From an uncultured Rhodospirillaceae bacterium (GTDB lineage Bacteria; Pseudomonadota; Alphaproteobacteria; Thalassobaculales; Thalassobaculaceae): a DNA stretch of 5,279 nt. The stretch covers positions 1 through 5,279 of the forward strand of contig CALAHL010000871.1 in assembly GCA_937891725.1 (NCBI GenBank). The letters are read 5' to 3'. Below are positions 1 through 5,279 of this stretch, one piece after another. Position 1 is the stretch's first letter. Each line of letters begins with the position of its first letter. Position numbers and translations under genes: made by a program. The notes beneath the pieces were generated by a model. It ran no database searches and was not told the origin of the DNA. It saw only the letters and a list, made by a program, of their open reading frames with translations.

Positions 1-43
1 GAGACCTTCTACACCGCCGGACGAGACTTGATACCACACCCCG
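1..43 (-). other. Operon 3' edge after the last permease; possible lead-in to another gene
   Basis: These bases follow the TGA of the second permease in the direction of transcription. I see no terminator-like stem-loop with a T-tract, so transcription may continue out of the window. On the minus strand an AGAAGG (plus 5-10) sits 4 bases from the edge and could be the ribosome binding site of a gene starting just outside. Alternatively, one frame opens with a GTG at 39-37 and stays open to the edge for 13 codons. Both readings are weak. In many ugp-type operons a glycerophosphodiester phosphodiesterase (ugpQ) or another catabolic gene follows, but nothing here shows that. Confidence 0.25.
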
Positions 44-859
44 TCAGCGAATTCCGGCCCGCATGAAACTCTGAACAAATTGGCGCTGAAACAGAAGAAA
101 TGCGATCAGCAGCGGGCCGGAGGTCATCAGCGTGGCCGCATTTATCAGGGACCAGTCAATGCCCTGATCGACCGCCGCGAAGATCGACAGGCCAACGGTC
201 ACCGGTCGGGTCTCGACCAAATTGGTGACGATCAACGGCCAGAGGAAGTTGTTCCAATGGTGGCTGACCGACACCAAGCCGTATGCCAGATAGGTCGGCT
301 TCGCCAAGGGGACATAAACCTTCCAGAGCACCAATAGCGGGCCGGCTCCTTCGACTCGCGCCGCCTCGTCCAGCTCCTTCGGCACGGTCTTGAAGGTCTG
401 CCGCAGCAGGAAGATCCCGAACCCGGACGCGATATAGGGAAGCCCGATTGCCACGATCGTGTCGACCAGGCCAAGCGCACGCATGGTCTTGTAGTTCTCG
501 ACAATCAGAATGTCCGGCATGACCAGCAGCTGAAGCAGGACGAGCGCGAACAGCACAGTACTTCCGGGAAAGGTGAACCGTGCGAAGGCATAAGCCGCCA
601 GGGTGCAGAGAATGAACTGGCCGATCAGAATGAAGGTGACCAACAGAAAGCTGTTGAGGAAATAGCGGGCAAAGGGGGCGGCCGCCCAGGCGTTGGCGAA
701 ATTCTCGAAGGTCAGCGGCGCCCACAGGTCGAACCGCGTGGCATAGGCACTCGGATGCACTGCGGTCCAAACCGCATACAGGAGTGGCAGAAACCACAGC
801 AACGCCAGCGTCCAGGCGCCGATGGTGTTCAGCCAGCGGTCGAGACCGGTTTGGATCAT
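44..859 (-). CDS. ugpE: ABC transporter inner-membrane permease, UgpE/MalG type
   Basis: This is the second membrane subunit (271 aa) of a CUT1-family importer, pairing with the upstream permease to form the translocation channel. I see about six hydrophobic segments, near residues 12-34, 68-92, 102-120, 134-153, 190-211 and 240-258. The cytoplasmic EAA loop that docks on the ATPase is clear at 165-184 (EAARVEGA, then VYVPLAKP), followed by the conserved WNNFLWPLIVT at 202-212. Length matches UgpE, MalG and similar proteins (about 270-295). The frame stays open upstream to 1144, but that stretch lies inside the other permease gene and is not membrane-like. The ATG at 859 is chosen because it overlaps the upstream TGA as ATGA, which implies translational coupling. 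Family is certain; substrate (glycerol-3-phosphate or similar) is inferred from the neighbours. Confidence 0.93.
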   Translation of the reverse strand: MIQTGLDRWLNTIGAWTLALLWFLPLLYAVWTAVHPSAYATRFDLWAPLTFENFANAWAAAPFARYFLNSFLLVTFILIGQFILCTLAAYAFARFTFPGSTVLFALVLLQLLVMPDILIVENYKTMRALGLVDTIVAIGLPYIASGFGIFLLRQTFKTVPKELDEAARVEGAGPLLVLWKVYVPLAKPTYLAYGLVSVSHHWNNFLWPLIVTNLVETRPVTVGLSIFAAVDQGIDWSLINAATLMTSGPLLIAFLLFQRQFVQSFMRAGIR

Positions 860-1731
860 CGGTAATGCACCCGTTTGTCCAGAAGAAAAAACTGACCCAC
901 CGCCAACACGGACAGCAGCACCAGAAGCACGACGGTCAGGGTCGAGGCGTAGGCGGTATCCCAGAACTTGAACGCGACCTCGTAGATGTAGAACAGCAGG
1001 AGCGAGCTGGCGTTGTCCGGGCCCCCATCGGTCATGACGAAGATATGGTCGACCAGCCGGAAGGAGTTGATCACCGCATTGACCGAGACGAACAGGGTCG
1101 TCGGCATCAGCAGGGGAAACGTGATGCGCCGGAAGAACGTCCACCGGTCGGCTCCCTCGATCGCGGCCGCCTCACGCAATTGCGGCGGGATCGATTGCAG
1201 GGCTGCCAAATAGAAGATCATGAAGAACCCGGCTTCCTTCCAGATCGCGACCACGATGACGGCGCCCAGCGCCAGATCCGGATCGCCAAGCCAATTGACG
1301 CTGGGGAACCCGAACGCACCGCTGATCTGGTCGATCAGACCGAAGCCGGGCGTGTAGAAGAACATCCAGATATTGGCGACCGCGATCAACGGAAGCACGG
1401 TCGGGGCGAAATAGGCCAACCTGACGAACCCGCGGCCGGCGAGTTTCCCATCGACCCAGATCGCCATCAGCAAAGCCAGGGCGACGGATACCGGGATGGT
1501 GACCACCGCGTACCAGAAACTGTTGGAGAAAACCTGCCAGAACGTCTCGTCCGCCAGCAGGGTTTCGTAGTTGCCCAAGCCGACGAATTTCGCAGGGCGC
1601 TGGCCGCGCGGGGTCGAGAAAAAGCTGCCCCACAGGGTGTTGATCGCCGGCAGATGCGTGAAGGCGATCAGCAGAACCAACGCCGGGCTCAGTAACAACC
1701 AGCCGTAAATCCATTCCATCCGCCTGGTCAT
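856..1731 (-). CDS. ugpA: ABC transporter inner-membrane permease, UgpA/MalF type
   Basis: This is the first membrane subunit (291 aa from the ATG at 1731). The first membrane segment (WIYGWLLLSPALVLLIAF) starts about 7 residues in, and further hydrophobic segments lie near 72-92, 104-127, 156-178, about 210-226 and 263-284. The EAA loop is at about 187-210 (EAAAIEGADRWTFFRRITFP). A later stretch near 218-252 (SFRLVDHIFVMTDGGP, then LLFYIYEVAF) is typical of UgpA-like permeases. Length fits UgpA (about 295), not the longer MalF. Start choice is uncertain: a GTG at 1746 adds 5 residues but has only pyrimidines upstream, while the ATG at 1731 has a weak AGG just upstream. The poor ribosome binding site and the stem-loop upstream suggest lower expression than the binding protein. 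The gene ends in a 4-base overlap with the next permease. Confidence 0.92.
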   Translation of the reverse strand: MTRRMEWIYGWLLLSPALVLLIAFTHLPAINTLWGSFFSTPRGQRPAKFVGLGNYETLLADETFWQVFSNSFWYAVVTIPVSVALALLMAIWVDGKLAGRGFVRLAYFAPTVLPLIAVANIWMFFYTPGFGLIDQISGAFGFPSVNWLGDPDLALGAVIVVAIWKEAGFFMIFYLAALQSIPPQLREAAAIEGADRWTFFRRITFPLLMPTTLFVSVNAVINSFRLVDHIFVMTDGGPDNASSLLLFYIYEVAFKFWDTAYASTLTVVLLVLLSVLAVGQFFLLDKRVHYR

Positions 1732-1761
1732 GACCTGTACCCGCACCGGAAAAGGGAGGGA

Positions 1762-1791
1762 CCACCGGCCGGCTGAGGCGCCGGCCGGTGG
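1762..1791 (-). repeat. Perfect 12-bp stem-loop between binding-protein and permease genes
   Basis: CCACCGGCCGGC (1762-1773) and GCCGGCCGGTGG (1780-1791) are exact inverted arms around a 6-base loop. In the mRNA this very GC-rich hairpin begins 9 bases after the binding-protein stop codon and is followed by TCCCTCCCTTTTCC, a pyrimidine run but not a clean U-tract. It could act as a leaky terminator or as a barrier to 3' exonucleases that stabilises the binding-protein message. Hairpins in this position are well known, for example between malE and malF, and help give excess binding protein over permease. The structure is seen directly; its function is inferred. Confidence 0.8.
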
Positions 1792-1800
1792 CAGAGAATG

Positions 1801-3087
1801 TCAGCGGTATTCGGAAAGGACGCGATCGGCCTGCGCCTGCGCTTCCTTCAAAGCCTCCGCCGGTGCTTTCGCCCCGGTGATTGCGGCTTCAAGCGCATCG
1901 TTCAGGATCGTGGTGACGCGCTGGTTCTGGTAGGTCGACAGCTCGGCGACAGCGAATTCAAGCTGATCGCGCGCAACCAGCGCCGGCGGGAAGTCGGCGA
2001 CGTAAGCCTTCATCGCCGGCGTCTCCCAAGCGTCCGGACGCGGGGCGACATAGCCCGTCGCAATGGTCCATTTGGCCGCCTGTTCCGGGGCACTGATCCA
2101 CTTGATGAACTCGAACGAGGCGGCTTTCTGCTCGTCGGTCGAGTCCTTGAAGATGTAGAAATTGCCGCCGCCGGTCGGCGCGCCGCGACGCTTGTGCGCC
2201 GGCAGCATGGCGACTCCAAAATCGAACGGCGCATTGGCGCGAACGTTGGTCAGGTTGCCGGTGGTGGTCCACATCATCGCGGCCTGGCCCTCGAAGAACG
2301 CCTTCGGGGTGGCGCCCCACTCGATGATGCCCGGCTGCATGACCTCATGCTTGGTCGAAAGATCGACCAGATACTGCAAGGCTTCGACAACGGCCGGGTC
2401 GTCGAAATTGGTCTTGTTGCCGGCATCGTTCGCCAGGATCACGTCATTCTGGGTCGTCAGGCCCTGGAACAGCCAGTAGGGAAAACCTGAGCTTGGGATG
2501 CGCACGCCCCATTGGGTGACGTTGCCGTTGGCATCGCGCTTGGTCAGTTTCTTACCGAATGCGACCTGTTCTTCCCAGGTCGCCGGTGGGGTGTTCGGGT
2601 CCAGACCTGCGTCTGCAAATGCCGCCTTGTTCCAGTAAAGGACGGGGGTCGAGCGCTGGAACGGAATGCCATAGGTCTTGCCACCGGTCATGCTGTTGTC
2701 CATGAACGCCGGGTAGAATGAGGTCATCCACGCCTTGTCCGCATCGGTCGTCGCCAAACCGTCGAACGGAATGATCGCGTCCTCCTCGATCAGCGTGAAC
2801 ATGTCGACAGAGAGGATCACCGAAAGCTGTGGCGGTGTGCCGCCGCGGACCGCCGTCAGGGTCTTTGTGATAGTGTCCTGATAGCTTCCGGCATAGACAG
2901 CGTCGATCTTCACGTCCGGATTGCTGGCGACATAGGCGTCGGTCAGCTCTTGAATGGTGTCGGCGGCCTTACCGCCAACGGCGACGGGAAAGAAGAACTG
3001 CAGGTCAACCGCCTGCGCCGCGCTTCCCATGGACACCGACAGCGCAACCGCGCCCACGGTGGTGCTCAATGCTTTGATAAAGTTCAT
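1801..3087 (-). CDS. ugpB: Periplasmic solute-binding protein of ABC importer, UgpB-like (family 1)
   Basis: A 428-aa exported binding protein that captures the solute in the periplasm and delivers it to the permease pair. Residues 1-26 form a signal peptide (Lys5, hydrophobic core, likely cleavage after AQA at 24-26); there is no lipobox cysteine. The fold is the COG1653 type, with STPVLYWNKAAF at 146-157, AGLDP at 160-164, GGGNFYIF at 306-313, TGYVAPR at 344-350 and a C-terminal helix after YQNQR at 386-390. Length is close to E. coli UgpB (438). Compared from memory with the UgpB glycerol-3-phosphate pocket, Tyr69, Ser146, a Gly at 306-308, Tyr346 and Arg390 appear kept. The Glu position appears to be Ser93, and a pocket Ser falls in the TTT at 274-276. 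Transport of glycerol-3-phosphate or a relative is therefore plausible but unproven; other polyol or sugar substrates are possible. Confidence 0.93.
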   Translation of the reverse strand: MNFIKALSTTVGAVALSVSMGSAAQAVDLQFFFPVAVGGKAADTIQELTDAYVASNPDVKIDAVYAGSYQDTITKTLTAVRGGTPPQLSVILSVDMFTLIEEDAIIPFDGLATTDADKAWMTSFYPAFMDNSMTGGKTYGIPFQRSTPVLYWNKAAFADAGLDPNTPPATWEEQVAFGKKLTKRDANGNVTQWGVRIPSSGFPYWLFQGLTTQNDVILANDAGNKTNFDDPAVVEALQYLVDLSTKHEVMQPGIIEWGATPKAFFEGQAAMMWTTTGNLTNVRANAPFDFGVAMLPAHKRRGAPTGGGNFYIFKDSTDEQKAASFEFIKWISAPEQAAKWTIATGYVAPRPDAWETPAMKAYVADFPPALVARDQLEFAVAELSTYQNQRVTTILNDALEAAITGAKAPAEALKEAQAQADRVLSEYR

Positions 3088-3091
3088 GTCT

Positions 3092-3102
3092 CTCCACTCC
3101 TC
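3092..3102 (-). promoter_or_regulatory. Strong double ribosome binding site of the binding-protein gene
   Basis: On the minus strand GAGGAG (3102-3097) lies 9 bases before the ATG, and a second GGAG (3095-3092) lies 4 bases before it. Both match the Shine-Dalgarno core. They fix the start at 3087 and fit the need for abundant binding protein. In the rest of the 87-bp gap (3088-3174) I see only a weak 4-bp hairpin (GCCC, TGAA loop, GGGC at 3142-3153) and no convincing promoter or terminator. Confidence 0.65.
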
Positions 3103-3174
3103 ATCAAGGATGATCGGGCTTGCCTGGAGCCTTGTGCCGCCGCCCTGAAGGGCAACCGACGCGGCCCTCTTCTG

Positions 3175-4317
3175 TCACGGTCCGGCGGCGCCGGTTTCCG
3201 CATTTGTCTGGAAGGTGCGGCCGGCGGCCTGGACCGGCCGCTCATCGGTCGCGGGGATGCGCGCCCCGCTCCGCTTGTCGAAAAGATGAAGGCTGTCCCG
3301 CCCCCAGGTCAGTGACACGCGCTGCCCGACCGCCACCGGTTGGCGATTGGCTGCGCGGATCAAAACCCGTTGATCGGCGATGCGGCAGTCCACCAGCTGG
3401 TCCGCGCCGAGGTACTCGACCTGCTCGACGGTTCCGGTGATCCCACCCGGCTGCCCGATCTCGATATCCTCCGGCCGGATGCCCAGCTGGAACCCGCCAT
3501 CCCGATCATCGACCACGGACCGCGGCAGCACCGGGGTCGGATCGCCGGAAATCATTCCCCCGGCCGGACCCACGGCGAGCTCAAGGATGTTCATCGGAGG
3601 CGTGCCGATGAACCGGGCGACGAAGACACTGGCGGGCCGCTGGTAGAGCGTGCGGGGATCGGCGCTTTGCTCGATCTGACCGCCCTTCATGACCACAATC
3701 CGATCGGCCATCGCGATCGCCTCGACCTGGTCATGGGTGACATAGACCATGGTGATGCCGAGCTTCTGCTGCAGCGTCTTGAGCTCGACGCGCATCTCAT
3801 GGCGCAGTTTGGCATCCAGATTGGACAACGGCTCATCCATCAGGCAGATCGGCTTCTCGGAGATGATCGCCCTGCCCAGAGCAACCCGCTGCTGCTGGCC
3901 GCCGGAAATCTGGCTCGGCCGCCGGTCCAGCAGCCCGTCCAACCCCAGAAGACCAGCGGTGCGCTGCAACCGGGCCGCGCGCTCGGCGGCTGGCACACGG
4001 CGCACCTTCAGGCCGAACAGGATGTTCTCCGCCACGTTCAGATGCGGAAACAGGGCATAGGACTGGAAAACCATGGAGATGCCGCGGGCGTTCGGGGGCT
4101 GACGCGTCACGTTCTGGCTGCCGATCAGCACCGCACCAGAGGTCGCCTCCTCAAGGCCCGCGATCATCCTCAACGTCGTCGACTTGCCGCAACCGGACGG
4201 GCCGAGCAGGACGGTGAACGCCCCGGCCTCGGCGGTGAACCCGATGCCATCGACCGCGACGGAATCGCCCCACGCCTTGCGCAGATCGCGCACCTCGATT
4301 TCCACGCCCGCGCTCAT
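3175..4317 (-). CDS. ugpC: ABC transporter ATP-binding protein, UgpC/MalK type
   Basis: This cytoplasmic ATPase (380 aa) powers the importer as a dimer on the two EAA loops. All nucleotide-binding motifs are intact: Walker A GPSGCGKST at 39-47, Q-loop Gln85 in VFQSYALFPH, signature ISGGQQQR at 137-144, Walker B ICLMDEP at 157-163 with catalytic Glu162, D-loop SNLD at 165-168, and switch His195 in VTHDQ. After about residue 230 comes the MalK-like OB/TOBE regulatory domain, with LGIRPEDIEI at 278-287 and WGRDSLHLFD at 338-347. Length is typical for MalK/UgpC (about 356-371), with a short non-conserved tail. The ATG at 4317 is chosen over a GTG at 4338 because it overlaps the glpR stop as ATGA and has GGGGAG 9 bases upstream. 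The ATPase preceding the binding protein differs from the E. coli ugpBAEC order. Confidence 0.95.
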   Translation of the reverse strand: MSAGVEIEVRDLRKAWGDSVAVDGIGFTAEAGAFTVLLGPSGCGKSTTLRMIAGLEEATSGAVLIGSQNVTRQPPNARGISMVFQSYALFPHLNVAENILFGLKVRRVPAAERAARLQRTAGLLGLDGLLDRRPSQISGGQQQRVALGRAIISEKPICLMDEPLSNLDAKLRHEMRVELKTLQQKLGITMVYVTHDQVEAIAMADRIVVMKGGQIEQSADPRTLYQRPASVFVARFIGTPPMNILELAVGPAGGMISGDPTPVLPRSVVDDRDGGFQLGIRPEDIEIGQPGGITGTVEQVEYLGADQLVDCRIADQRVLIRAANRQPVAVGQRVSLTWGRDSLHLFDKRSGARIPATDERPVQAAGRTFQTNAETGAAGP

Positions 4318-5093
4318 TGCCCCGGGCTCCCCGAACACAAGACGAAGGTTCCGCCCGCCTCTTCGATCGCCGAGCGAATTTGTGCTGGAGGTTCTCGGTC
4401 GCAGAACACCATGTCCGCGTCGGCAATCCAGCCGCCACGAACATGAGCGGCCCGTCCGAACTTGGTCGAGTCGAGCACGAGGAAGGCGCGGCGGCTGTTC
4501 CGTCGGATGGTCTCCCGGACCTGAACCTCTTCGCGGCTGAAGTCGAGAAGCTCGCCGGCAGGATCGACGCCGCCGACCCCGTAAAGGCCGATATCCACCT
4601 TGAAACGCTCGAAGAAGGCGTCGACTTCCGGACCGAGGATATCCCGGGCGCCGGGACGGACCGCGCCCCCGGGCACATGGACATCGACCCCCGGAAGGGC
4701 GCAGGCATTCAATGCCGCCATCAGATTGTTGGTGACGATGGTCAGCCCCCGGTGGCTCGCCAGATGCCGTACGGTCAGGGCCGGTGTGGTGCCGATGCTG
4801 ATCGCCACGCTCGCACCTTGAGGGATATGGGTTTCGACAACCCTGGCGATCCGCTCCTTTGCCGCGAAATTGAGGGTCTGACGTTCCTCAAAGCCGATAT
4901 TCTCGGTGGGAACCGGAAGCTCGACACCCCCGTGCCGCCGCTTGAGGACGCCGACTTCGCTGAGTTCATGGATGTCCCGCCGAATGGTCTGCGGGGTGAC
5001 CTGAAAGTGTTGAGCGAGATCGGCGACGGATTGAAACCCGCTTTCCCGAACCCGTTCCGCAATCTCCGCCTGCCGCTCCGTGGTCAGGTGCAT
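4314..5093 (-). CDS. glpR: DeoR-family transcriptional repressor, GlpR-like
   Basis: A 259-aa DNA-binding regulator, full length for the family (about 250-260). The N-terminal winged helix-turn-helix spans about residues 5-57, with recognition-helix sequence VTPQTIRRDIHELSE at 32-46 followed by RRHGG at 52-56. This is nearly identical to my recollection of E. coli GlpR (VSPQTIRRDLNELAE, then RHHGG). The C-terminal sugar-phosphate sensor domain carries AKERIARVV at 78-86, SIGTTP at 99-104, IVTNNL at 119-124, PGGAVRP at 141-147, LLDFSREEV at 182-190 and DSTKFGR at 208-214, all standard for the family. GlpR binds glycerol-3-phosphate and then releases DNA, so it probably represses this operon, including itself, until substrate appears. 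The start at 5093 has AGGGGA 8 bases upstream and an in-frame stop at 5106-5108. It ends in an ATGA overlap with the ATPase gene. Confidence 0.93.
   Translation of the reverse strand: MHLTTERQAEIAERVRESGFQSVADLAQHFQVTPQTIRRDIHELSEVGVLKRRHGGVELPVPTENIGFEERQTLNFAAKERIARVVETHIPQGASVAISIGTTPALTVRHLASHRGLTIVTNNLMAALNACALPGVDVHVPGGAVRPGARDILGPEVDAFFERFKVDIGLYGVGGVDPAGELLDFSREEVQVRETIRRNSRRAFLVLDSTKFGRAAHVRGGWIADADMVFCDREPPAQIRSAIEEAGGTFVLCSGSPGQ
4327..4332 (-). promoter_or_regulatory. Ribosome binding site deciding the ATPase start
   Basis: GGGGAG on the minus strand lies inside the 3' end of glpR, 9 bases before the ATG at 4317. It supports that start over the in-frame GTG at 4338 and, with the ATGA overlap, indicates coupled translation of regulator and ATPase. 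Confidence 0.55.
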
Positions 5094-5101
5094 GACCCGC
5101 G

Positions 5102-5107
5102 TCCCCT
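5102..5107 (-). promoter_or_regulatory. Ribosome binding site of glpR
   Basis: AGGGGA on the minus strand, 8 bases before the ATG at 5093. A TAG stop lies in frame just upstream (5106-5108), so no longer version of the protein is possible in this frame. Confidence 0.6.
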
Positions 5108-5159
5108 AATGCCTCCAATCGACGCGACGCGCCGCCCGGGCAGATAGGTAACCAACGGT

Positions 5160-5189
5160 CGTGACAGTCACGTCATGGTTACGTGACGT
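5160..5189 (-). promoter_or_regulatory. Nested CGTGAC/GTCACG repeats, Pho-box-like
   Basis: Three copies of the hexamer CGTGAC or its complement lie at 5160-5165, 5167-5172 and 5182-5187. They form a tight palindrome (CGTGAC, A, GTCACG at 5160-5172) and a wider dyad (GTCACGT, 7 bases, ACGTGAC at 5167-5187). Read on the minus strand, the same stretch splits into 7-mers spaced by 4 bases: ACGTCAC, CCATGAC and CTGTCAC. That is the 11-bp rhythm of PhoB binding sites (consensus CTGTCAT), but only the last unit fits well. The repeats are seen directly. PhoB or any other regulator is a guess from the known phosphate control of ugp operons. Confidence 0.4.
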
Positions 5190-5213
5190 TCAAGTGAACA
5201 TTCATACGAACAT
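5188..5213 (-). promoter_or_regulatory. Candidate GlpR operator repeats in the glpR leader
   Basis: On the minus strand ATGTTCG (5213-5207) and ATGTTCA (5201-5195) form a direct repeat with a 12-bp period. The second copy belongs to an inverted repeat, GTTCA, two bases, TGAAC (5199-5188). The E. coli GlpR half-site is roughly ATGTTCG paired with CGAACAT, so the first copy matches a half-site fully and the others partly. Position about 95-120 bases before the glpR start fits autorepression, and the site could equally serve a divergent gene beyond the right edge. No full canonical palindrome is present. Confidence 0.45.
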
Positions 5214-5225
5214 CTTGTGCAGGCG

Positions 5226-5231
5226 ATTACA
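5226..5231 (-). promoter_or_regulatory. Weak candidate -10 element for the operon promoter
   Basis: TGTAAT on the minus strand matches the sigma-70 -10 consensus TATAAT at 5 of 6 positions. It lies 12 bases upstream of the ATGTTCG repeats, so a transcript would start just before the candidate operator. I find no good -35 element at 16-18 bases, so the call is weak. The rest of 5214-5279 shows no other element and no start codon for a divergent gene. Confidence 0.2.
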
Positions 5232-5279
5232 TCGTCTCCAAACTGAAAGAAATTCGTCCCACTATCGTTGTCGTTCGCG

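Noticed and set aside
860..1144. Upstream extension of the second permease frame
   Set aside because: The extra 95 residues are Arg/Pro/Gly-rich, lie inside the first permease gene and lack membrane character. The ATG at 859 with the ATGA overlap is the natural start.
784..1695. Long plus-strand open frame of 303 codons opposite the first permease
   Set aside because: It lies fully antisense to a clear permease gene, and its translation is rich in Arg, Gln, Asp and Gly with no recognisable domain, as expected of a GC-rich shadow frame.
3142..3153. Small hairpin GCCC-TGAA-GGGC in the gap between ATPase and binding-protein genes
   Set aside because: Only 4 bp of stem and no T-tract. Such matches are common by chance in GC-rich DNA, so it is not called a terminator.
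3340..4446. Plus-strand open frame of 368 codons opposite the ATPase
   Set aside because: It is antisense to an ATPase with every motif intact. The translation is low in hydrophobic residues, has no fold signature, and runs across the glpR-ATPase junction.
5134..5141. GCCCGGGC palindrome in the glpR leader
   Set aside because: An 8-base GC palindrome is expected by chance at this base composition, and nothing nearby supports a function.
4317..5147. Plus-strand open frame of 276 codons opposite glpR
   Set aside because: It mirrors the glpR reading frame on the opposite strand, and no family features are visible in it.
5214..5279. Possible divergent gene at the right edge
   Set aside because: No plus-strand start codon with a ribosome binding site is present before the edge, so a divergent gene can only be suspected, not annotated.

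Overview
The window is GC-rich (roughly 60% or more by eye) and almost fully coding. All of its genes lie on the minus strand as one tightly packed operon, read from the right end to the left. GC content, protein style and layout suggest a Gram-negative proteobacterium, most likely an alphaproteobacterium. I cannot name a genus from the sequence alone.

Layout in the direction of transcription (right to left): a leader and promoter region with several nested repeats (about 5094-5279); a GlpR/DeoR-type repressor (4314-5093); the ATPase of a sugar or glycerol-phosphate ABC importer (3175-4317), overlapping glpR by an ATGA; an 87-bp gap; a periplasmic solute-binding protein with a signal peptide (1801-3087); a 69-bp gap holding a perfect 12-bp GC-rich stem-loop; and two inner-membrane permeases (856-1731 and 44-859), again overlapping by an ATGA. 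The last 43 bases (1-43) follow the second permease and may lead into another gene outside the window.

Together the genes form a complete CUT1-type ABC importer: binding protein, two permeases with EAA loops and a MalK-like ATPase with a C-terminal regulatory domain. It is co-transcribed with its probable repressor. The repressor closely resembles E. coli GlpR, and the binding protein keeps most of the UgpB pocket residues I recall, so uptake of sn-glycerol-3-phosphate or a related glycerophosphodiester or polyol phosphate is the best guess. Two pocket positions differ from E. coli UgpB, so the substrate is not certain.

I see no mobile element, CRISPR array, RNA gene, toxin or defence system. 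This is a conventional transport operon. The parts worth a second look are non-coding: the leader repeats, which could hold both a GlpR operator and a Pho-box-like array, and the stem-loop between the binding-protein and permease genes. The altered substrate pocket also deserves a look.
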